A DNA stretch of 36,919 nucleotides. Source: Marivivens sp. Its GTDB lineage: Bacteria; Pseudomonadota; Alphaproteobacteria; Rhodobacterales; Rhodobacteraceae. The notes beneath the pieces were generated by a model that was not told the origin of the DNA, ran no database searches, and saw nothing but the letters and a program-made list of their open reading frames with translations. Below are positions 32,824 through 36,919 of this stretch, one piece after another. Within the stretch, counting starts at the first letter, position 1; each line of letters begins with the position of its first letter. The position numbers and the translations under genes were made by a program. Location: NCBI GenBank assembly GCA_017643845.1, contig JAEPMR010000026.1:1-36919 (forward strand). The letters run 5' to 3'.

Positions 32824-33987
32824 ATGCCCATCAAGAACCGCTTTGCCGAATTGATGCCTGATATCACGGAATGGCGGAGGGATATTCACTCCCATCCCGA
32901 GATCCTTTTTGAGACACATCGAACAGCGGCGCTGGTGGCGGAGAAGCTGCGGGCGTTTGGCGTGGATGAAGTGACCGAGGGGATCGGACGCACGGGTGTG
33001 GTGGGTGTGATCAAGGGCAAGGAGACCGGCTCTGGCCGCGTGATCGGGCTGCGGGCGGATATGGATGCGCTGCCGATCGAAGAGGCAACGGGGCTGCCCT
33101 ATGCCTCCAAGACGCAAGGTGCGATGCATGCCTGCGGCCATGATGGGCACACGGCAATGCTGCTCGGCGCGGCGCAATATCTGGCGGAGACGCGCAATTT
33201 CGATGGAACGGTCGTGGTGATCTTCCAGCCTGCCGAAGAGGGCGGCGGCGGTGGGCGCGAGATGTGTGAAGACGGGCTGATGGCGCGGTGGGGAATTCAG
33301 GAAGTTTACGGAATGCACAACTGGCCGGGCGTGCCGATGGGCACTTTTGCGATCCGGCCGGGTGCGTTTTTTGCCAGCACGGACCAGTTTGAAATCACGG
33401 TGCGCGGCAAGGGCGGGCATGCCGCCAAGCCGCATGAAACCATCGACGCAAATTTGGTCGCCGCGCAGATCGTGGTGGCGCTCCAGAGTATCGCGAGCCG
33501 GAACGCCGACCCGGTAGAGCAGGTGGTGGTTTCGGTCACTTCGATGGAAAGTTCGTCGAAGGCGTTCAACGTGATTCCGGCACGCCACGAGATGCGCGGA
33601 ACGGTTCGGACGCTTTCGCCTGAAATGCGCGCGATGGCCGAACGGCGGCTGACGACGATTGTGCATTCGGTGGCCGAAGCTTTCGGTGCGGAGGCGGAAC
33701 TGAAATACCACCGCGGCTATCCGGTGATGGTCAACCACGACGAGCAGACTGAATTCGCAGCCGAGGTCGCACGGGCGGTTTCGGGTGACTGTGCGGAAGC
33801 GCCGCTGGTGATGGGGGGCGAGGATTTCGCCTATATGCTGGAGGAACGCCCCGGTGCCTATATCCTCGTTGGGAATGGCGATACCGCGCCGGTGCATCAT
33901 CCCGAATACAACTTCAATGATGAGGCGATACCGGCTGGATGCAGCTGGTGGGCGGAGATTGCCGAACGGCGTATGCCGTTGGCCTAG
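32824..33987 (+). CDS. M20 family amidohydrolase (hippurate hydrolase type)
   Basis: The 387-residue metallohydrolase belongs to the M20D aminoacylase/hippurate hydrolase group, which cleaves N-acyl or N-carbamoyl amino acids. Metal-site motifs are GLRADMDALPI, MHACGHDGHTAML (with the conserved cysteine and histidines), and FQPAEEGGGGG with the catalytic glutamate. The dimerisation domain segment GKGGHAAKPHETIDAN is also clear, and MGGEDFAYML and a final histidine (VHHPEYNF) complete the site. No signal peptide is present. The start ATG 32824 has GAGGACA upstream. It converges on moaA with an 8-base gap. Confidence 0.93.
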   Translation: MPIKNRFAELMPDITEWRRDIHSHPEILFETHRTAALVAEKLRAFGVDEVTEGIGRTGVVGVIKGKETGSGRVIGLRADMDALPIEEATGLPYASKTQGAMHACGHDGHTAMLLGAAQYLAETRNFDGTVVVIFQPAEEGGGGGREMCEDGLMARWGIQEVYGMHNWPGVPMGTFAIRPGAFFASTDQFEITVRGKGGHAAKPHETIDANLVAAQIVVALQSIASRNADPVEQVVVSVTSMESSSKAFNVIPARHEMRGTVRTLSPEMRAMAERRLTTIVHSVAEAFGAEAELKYHRGYPVMVNHDEQTEFAAEVARAVSGDCAEAPLVMGGEDFAYMLEERPGAYILVGNGDTAPVHHPEYNFNDEAIPAGCSWWAEIAERRMPLA

Positions 33988-33995
33988 GTTCGGGA

Positions 33996-35000
33996 TCAGC
34001 CGCCCGTGTGGCTCATGTGGCGGCTGACACGACCGGCAACATCCTGTCGGGAATAGTCGAAATCATGGCCGCGCGGCTTGAGAGCGATGGCGGCACGGAT
34101 GGCGTCTTCGAGTTGCAGATCGTCGCCTGAGGCGCGCAGTGGCTTTCGCAAGTCGGAATGCCCCTCTTGCCCGAGGCAGGTGTAAATCTCGCCGGTGCAG
34201 GTGATCCGAACGCGATTGCAGCTTTCGCAGAAATTATGGCTGAGGGGGGTGATGAAGCCGATCTTTTGGCCGGTTTCTTCGAGCCGGACGTAGCGGGCGG
34301 GGCCGCCGGTGCGCTCGGCCAGATCGGTCAGGGTATAGCGCTCAGCGAGGCTGGAACGGAGATCGCTCAGCGCCCAGTATTGGCCGAGGCGGTCCTCATT
34401 GCCGATATCGCCCATTGGCATGACCTCGATAAAGGTGAGGTCCATATCGCGGGACGCGCACCATTCGGCGAGGGTGAACAGCTCATCCTCGTTGAAGCCT
34501 TTGAGGGCGACGGTGTTGATTTTGACGCGCAGGCCGGCGCGTTGGGCGGCGTCGATCCCGCGCAGAACTTGCGGCAGGCGGCCCCAGCGGGTGATATCTG
34601 CGAATTTTTGTTCGTCGAGCGTGTCCAGCGAGACATTTATGCGGCGCACGCCGGCGGCATAGAGCTGATCGGCGAAGCGTTCGAGCTGGCTGCCGTTGGT
34701 GGTAAGTGTCAGCTCCTTGAGAGCGCCACTGTCGAGATGGCGCGACATGCCTTCGAAGAAGGTCAGGATGTCGCGACGGACGAGCGGCTCGCCACCGGTG
34801 ATGCGTAATTTCTCCACCCCGAGACCGATGAATGCGGTGCACAGGCGGTCGAGCTCCTCTAGAGTCAGAAGTTCCTTTTTGGGAAGGAATGTCATGTTTT
34901 CCGACATGCAATAAACGCAGCGGAAATCGCAGCGGTCTGTAACCGAGAGGCGCAGGTAAGTAATGGCGCGCTGGAAGGGATCGACGAGAGGCTGTGTCAT
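33996..35000 (-). CDS. moaA: GTP 3',8-cyclase MoaA
   Basis: MoaA is the radical-SAM enzyme that, with MoaC, turns GTP into cyclic pyranopterin monophosphate, the first step of molybdenum cofactor synthesis. The 334-residue protein has the radical-SAM cluster C24, C28, C31 (CDFRCVYC) and a second C-terminal cluster (CESC and, 13 residues on, another cysteine). It ends with the GG tail (SHTGG) needed for activity. The cofactor is required by the isoquinoline oxidoreductase-type enzyme in this window. No ribosome binding site precedes ATG 35000; a candidate -10 box ends 6 bases upstream, so the mRNA may be leaderless. Confidence 0.96.
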   Translation of the reverse strand: MTQPLVDPFQRAITYLRLSVTDRCDFRCVYCMSENMTFLPKKELLTLEELDRLCTAFIGLGVEKLRITGGEPLVRRDILTFFEGMSRHLDSGALKELTLTTNGSQLERFADQLYAAGVRRINVSLDTLDEQKFADITRWGRLPQVLRGIDAAQRAGLRVKINTVALKGFNEDELFTLAEWCASRDMDLTFIEVMPMGDIGNEDRLGQYWALSDLRSSLAERYTLTDLAERTGGPARYVRLEETGQKIGFITPLSHNFCESCNRVRITCTGEIYTCLGQEGHSDLRKPLRASGDDLQLEDAIRAAIALKPRGHDFDYSRQDVAGRVSRHMSHTGG

Positions 35001-35006
35001 GAAGGA

Positions 35007-35035
35007 AAGCTAGGTCGTGCGCGGGTCAGCCGCAA
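35007..35035 (-). promoter_or_regulatory. candidate promoter of moaA giving a leaderless mRNA
   Basis: On the minus strand TTGCGG (35035-35030) and TAGCTT (35012-35007) are separated by 17 bases. The -10 box ends 6 bases before ATG 35000, so transcription would begin at or next to the start codon. Confidence 0.45.
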
Positions 35036-35053
35036 GTCAAATGACCGAGATTG

Positions 35054-35083
35054 TTGCGTCTGGGTGCAAGGCTGGCGTAGCGT
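35054..35083 (+). promoter_or_regulatory. candidate promoter of the lipoprotein gene giving a leaderless mRNA
   Basis: TTGCGT (35054-35059) and TAGCGT (35078-35083) are separated by 18 bases. The -10 box ends 6 bases before ATG 35090. This mirrors the moaA arrangement on the other strand. Confidence 0.4.
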
Positions 35084-35089
35084 TGGGCC

Positions 35090-35590
35090 ATGACACGCGT
35101 ATCATTCTATTTCGGGCTTACGTCCATGGTCATTTTGTCCGGTTGCGCTGCGCTGCCGGACCGGTTTTCGGGACTTTTTGGCGGAGGGAATGACGGGCTT
35201 CTACCCGCACCTGAAGCGGTCAGCGAGCAAACGCTGGATGATTCCCCGCCACCGCCGCCACCTGACGGGGCGAGCACAGTGGAGGAATTCGACACAACCG
35301 ACGATGTGGACCGCGCCGCGGCACTGGATGTTGCAACCGGGGGCGGTCTATCGCTCGGGGTGACGACGGTGACTTTGGGCGATGTGACGCAACCGGGAAT
35401 CTGGGTGCGGACGCCATTGGTCAGCGATTTGCAGATGGGACGCGCCGAAGCGGGTGGCGAGAGCATCAACCTTGAACTGCGGCCAAGTGGCGGAGCGGTG
35501 GGTTCGGGCAGCCAGATGAGCCTCGCCGCGATGCGGCTATTGGGCCTGTCGCTGACGGATGTTGTCGAGGTGCGTATTTACGGAGGCTAG
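35090..35590 (+). CDS. predicted lipoprotein, unknown function
   Basis: The 166-residue protein has a lipoprotein signal with lipobox LSGC (cysteine at about 19). A proline- and acid-rich linker (about 38-75, with a run of six prolines) follows, then a compact C-terminal domain with GLSLGVTTVTLGDVTQPGIWVRTPLV and a terminal VEVRIYGG. I do not recognise the family with confidence; the C-terminal domain looks like a small beta-rich fold. It is divergent from moaA and converges on the AlkD-like gene with a 4-base stop overlap. No ribosome binding site is visible before the ATG. Confidence 0.72.
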   Translation: MTRVSFYFGLTSMVILSGCAALPDRFSGLFGGGNDGLLPAPEAVSEQTLDDSPPPPPPDGASTVEEFDTTDDVDRAAALDVATGGGLSLGVTTVTLGDVTQPGIWVRTPLVSDLQMGRAEAGGESINLELRPSGGAVGSGSQMSLAAMRLLGLSLTDVVEVRIYGG

Positions 35591-36270
35591 GTAGGCATCA
35601 GCCGTGCGGCTTCGCGACGGGCGAAGGGCTTCATCGCGTCGCCATTTTTCGCGAGGAACGCGCGGACACGATCAGGATCGCGCTTGGAAAGATCGCGCAA
35701 CCACCAGCCGATAGCTTTCTGAATGAACCAACGACGGTCGGGAACGTAGCTTTCGGCCCAGCTCAAGACTTCCTCTCGGATCGCGAGATCGGCAGGTTTC
35801 GGGTGGTTCATCTTTGTCCACGGAAGGGTCATCACCAGTGCCGCTCGGCGGGTCCAGAGGTGATCCGATTGCGTCCATTTGCGGAGCGTCGCGATGCGTG
35901 TGGGATCGGCTGTGAGGCGGCGCTGGCCCGCCATGGCGACGTGATCGGCAATGGCCCAGCAATCGAAGTCGGGCACCCAAGAGCAGATCAGTTCCCATGC
36001 GCCTGTGTCGTCTGGCCGAATGCGGGCCTGCGTCAGCAGCTTGGCCGCAGCGACGCGGGCCTCGTAGATGTTGCTCTTCCATAGCCCGTCAGCGAGGGCG
36101 AGGCGGGTAGGGAGGTCACACTCGCCGCGCCATGCCTTGCAGAGCGCGTCGATCTGCGGGTTCGAAAGGCCCAGATAGGGGCGTTCGACCTTGTGATAGG
36201 CCGCCATCTGCGCGGCCTTTTGGGGGTCTGCCTGTTTCTCGAGTTCGGCAAGCGCTGCCTCTGGGGTCAT
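35587..36270 (-). CDS. AlkD-like DNA alkylation repair protein
   Basis: The 227-residue, all-helical HEAT-repeat protein matches the DNA alkylation repair (AlkD-type glycosylase) family. Visible parts are AAYHKVERPYLGLSNPQID, ALADGLWKSNIYEARVAAAKLL, WELICSWVPDFDCWAIADHV, WTQSDHLWTRRAALVMTL and RRWFIQKAIGWWLRDLSKRDP. AlkD removes bulky or positively charged alkylated bases from DNA. Its ATG overlaps the glmS stop codon (ATGA), so it is probably translated from the glmS transcript. Confidence 0.9.
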   Translation of the reverse strand: MTPEAALAELEKQADPQKAAQMAAYHKVERPYLGLSNPQIDALCKAWRGECDLPTRLALADGLWKSNIYEARVAAAKLLTQARIRPDDTGAWELICSWVPDFDCWAIADHVAMAGQRRLTADPTRIATLRKWTQSDHLWTRRAALVMTLPWTKMNHPKPADLAIREEVLSWAESYVPDRRWFIQKAIGWWLRDLSKRDPDRVRAFLAKNGDAMKPFARREAARLMPT

Positions 36271-36919
36271 TCAACCGTGACCGATTTTGCCAGATTGCGT
36301 GGCTGGTCGACATCGGTGCCTTTGACCACGGCGGTATGATAGGCCAAGAGCTGAGCGGGGATGGCGTAGAGGATCGGCGCGAGGAACGGATCGACCTGCG
36401 GCATGATGATCGTGCTCCAAACACCTTCGCTCGCGGTTTCGGCGCCTTTGCTATCGGTGACGAGGAGAACCTTGCCGCCGCGGGCCATGACCTCTTGCAT
36501 GTTCGAAACGGTTTTGTCGAAGAGTGCGTCGCTGGGGGCCATCACGATCACGGGGACTTTTTTGTCGATCAGGGCGATGGGGCCGTGCTTCAACTCGCCG
36601 GATGCGTAGGCTTCGGCGTGGATGTAGCTGATTTCTTTAAGTTTTAGCGCACCTTCGTGGGCGAGCGGATACATAGCGCCGCGCCCGAGGAAGAGAATGT
36701 CGCGTGCCTCGGACAGCTTGCGGGCGCGCTCAGCGCAGACCTCTTCGGTGCCCAGAGCGTGGTTGAAAAGGCCGGGGAGCGCTTTGAGCGATGCGGTCTT
36801 CTCGGCTGCTTCGGCAGCGGTTAGGTGACCACGGGCGCGACCGGCTTCGATCGCGAGGAGCGCCATGACTGCAAGCTGGCAGGTAAAGGCTTTGGTCGAG
36901 GCGACGCCGATTTCCGCAC
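36267..36919 (-). CDS. glmS: glutamine-fructose-6-phosphate aminotransferase GlmS, C-terminal part (5' truncated by window edge)
   Basis: GlmS makes glucosamine-6-phosphate from fructose-6-phosphate and glutamine, the entry step to peptidoglycan and lipopolysaccharide amino sugars. About 217 C-terminal residues are visible of a protein of about 600; the N-terminal glutaminase domain lies beyond the window. The frame is open to base 36919, with GVASTKAFTCQLAVM at the edge, part of the SIS isomerase domain. RDILFLGRGAMYPLAHEGALKLKEISY follows, then the conserved tail DQPRNLAKSVTVE, which is characteristic of GlmS. The stop codon overlaps the AlkD-like start by 4 bases. Confidence 0.97.
   Translation of the reverse strand, partial: AEIGVASTKAFTCQLAVMALLAIEAGRARGHLTAAEAAEKTASLKALPGLFNHALGTEEVCAERARKLSEARDILFLGRGAMYPLAHEGALKLKEISYIHAEAYASGELKHGPIALIDKKVPVIVMAPSDALFDKTVSNMQEVMARGGKVLLVTDSKGAETASEGVWSTIIMPQVDPFLAPILYAIPAQLLAYHTAVVKGTDVDQPRNLAKSVTVE

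Overview
The window reads as a dense chromosomal segment of an alphaproteobacterium, most likely a Rhodobacteraceae (Roseobacter-type) genome. This is inferred from the protein families and their arrangement: CobS/CobT next to a DnaJ-like gene and BolA, a fused PntA with PntB, DUF3422, a type III ornithine decarboxylase, and small DUF2256 and DUF4177 proteins. Genes are mid- to high-GC. The first ~11 kb looks somewhat poorer in GC than the rest. I see no rRNA, tRNA, CRISPR array, insertion sequence or phage. No gene-free stretch exceeds 300 bases.

Layout. 1-2903 (+): the C-terminal part of RecN, then a ClC-family anion transporter. 8370-2907 (-): an operon-like run of cobS, a small exported protein, cobT, an M24 aminopeptidase and a DUF427 protein. 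8554-10317 (+): a predicted ECF-sigma-like/anti-sigma fusion protein and a small membrane protein. They sit between cobS and the DnaJ-like gene. 10314-11278: DnaJ-like (-) and bolA (+), divergent. 12082-11275 (-): a cytochrome c and a DUF4177 protein, preceded by a four-unit 11-bp repeat array. 14693-12305 (-): gatB and a TSUP permease. 14902-19823 (+): a lytic-transglycosylase-like lipoprotein, DUF2256, malate synthase G, a GlcG-like protein, a class I glutamine amidotransferase and a second cytochrome c. 20356-21010: a membrane protein (-) and a TetR regulator (+), divergent over paired palindromes. 23713-21007 (-): a two-subunit molybdenum hydroxylase of the isoquinoline 1-oxidoreductase type. 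23876-27490 (+): a methyltransferase-like membrane protein and pntAB. 28413-27547 (-): a pentapeptide-repeat membrane protein. 28685-33987 (+): ornithine decarboxylase with a structured leader, DUF3422, a DAO-type flavoprotein and an M20 amidohydrolase. 35000-33996 (-) and 35090-35590 (+): moaA and a lipoprotein, divergent. 36919-35587 (-): the C-terminal part of GlmS and an AlkD-like protein.

How the genes relate. CobS and CobT are partners of the aerobic cobaltochelatase. MoaA feeds the molybdenum cofactor that the IorAB-type enzyme needs. GlcB and a GlcG-like protein belong to glyoxylate/glycolate metabolism. PntAB supplies NADPH. Most of the window is housekeeping metabolism.

The signals most worth follow-up are the sigma/anti-sigma fusion, the exported protein locked between cobS and cobT, the 11-bp repeat array, a MerR-type 19-bp-spacer promoter before the second cytochrome c, paired TetR operators, the ornithine decarboxylase leader, and a divergent promoter pair that would give two leaderless mRNAs. 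Five of the eight convergent gene pairs share a 4-base stop overlap.
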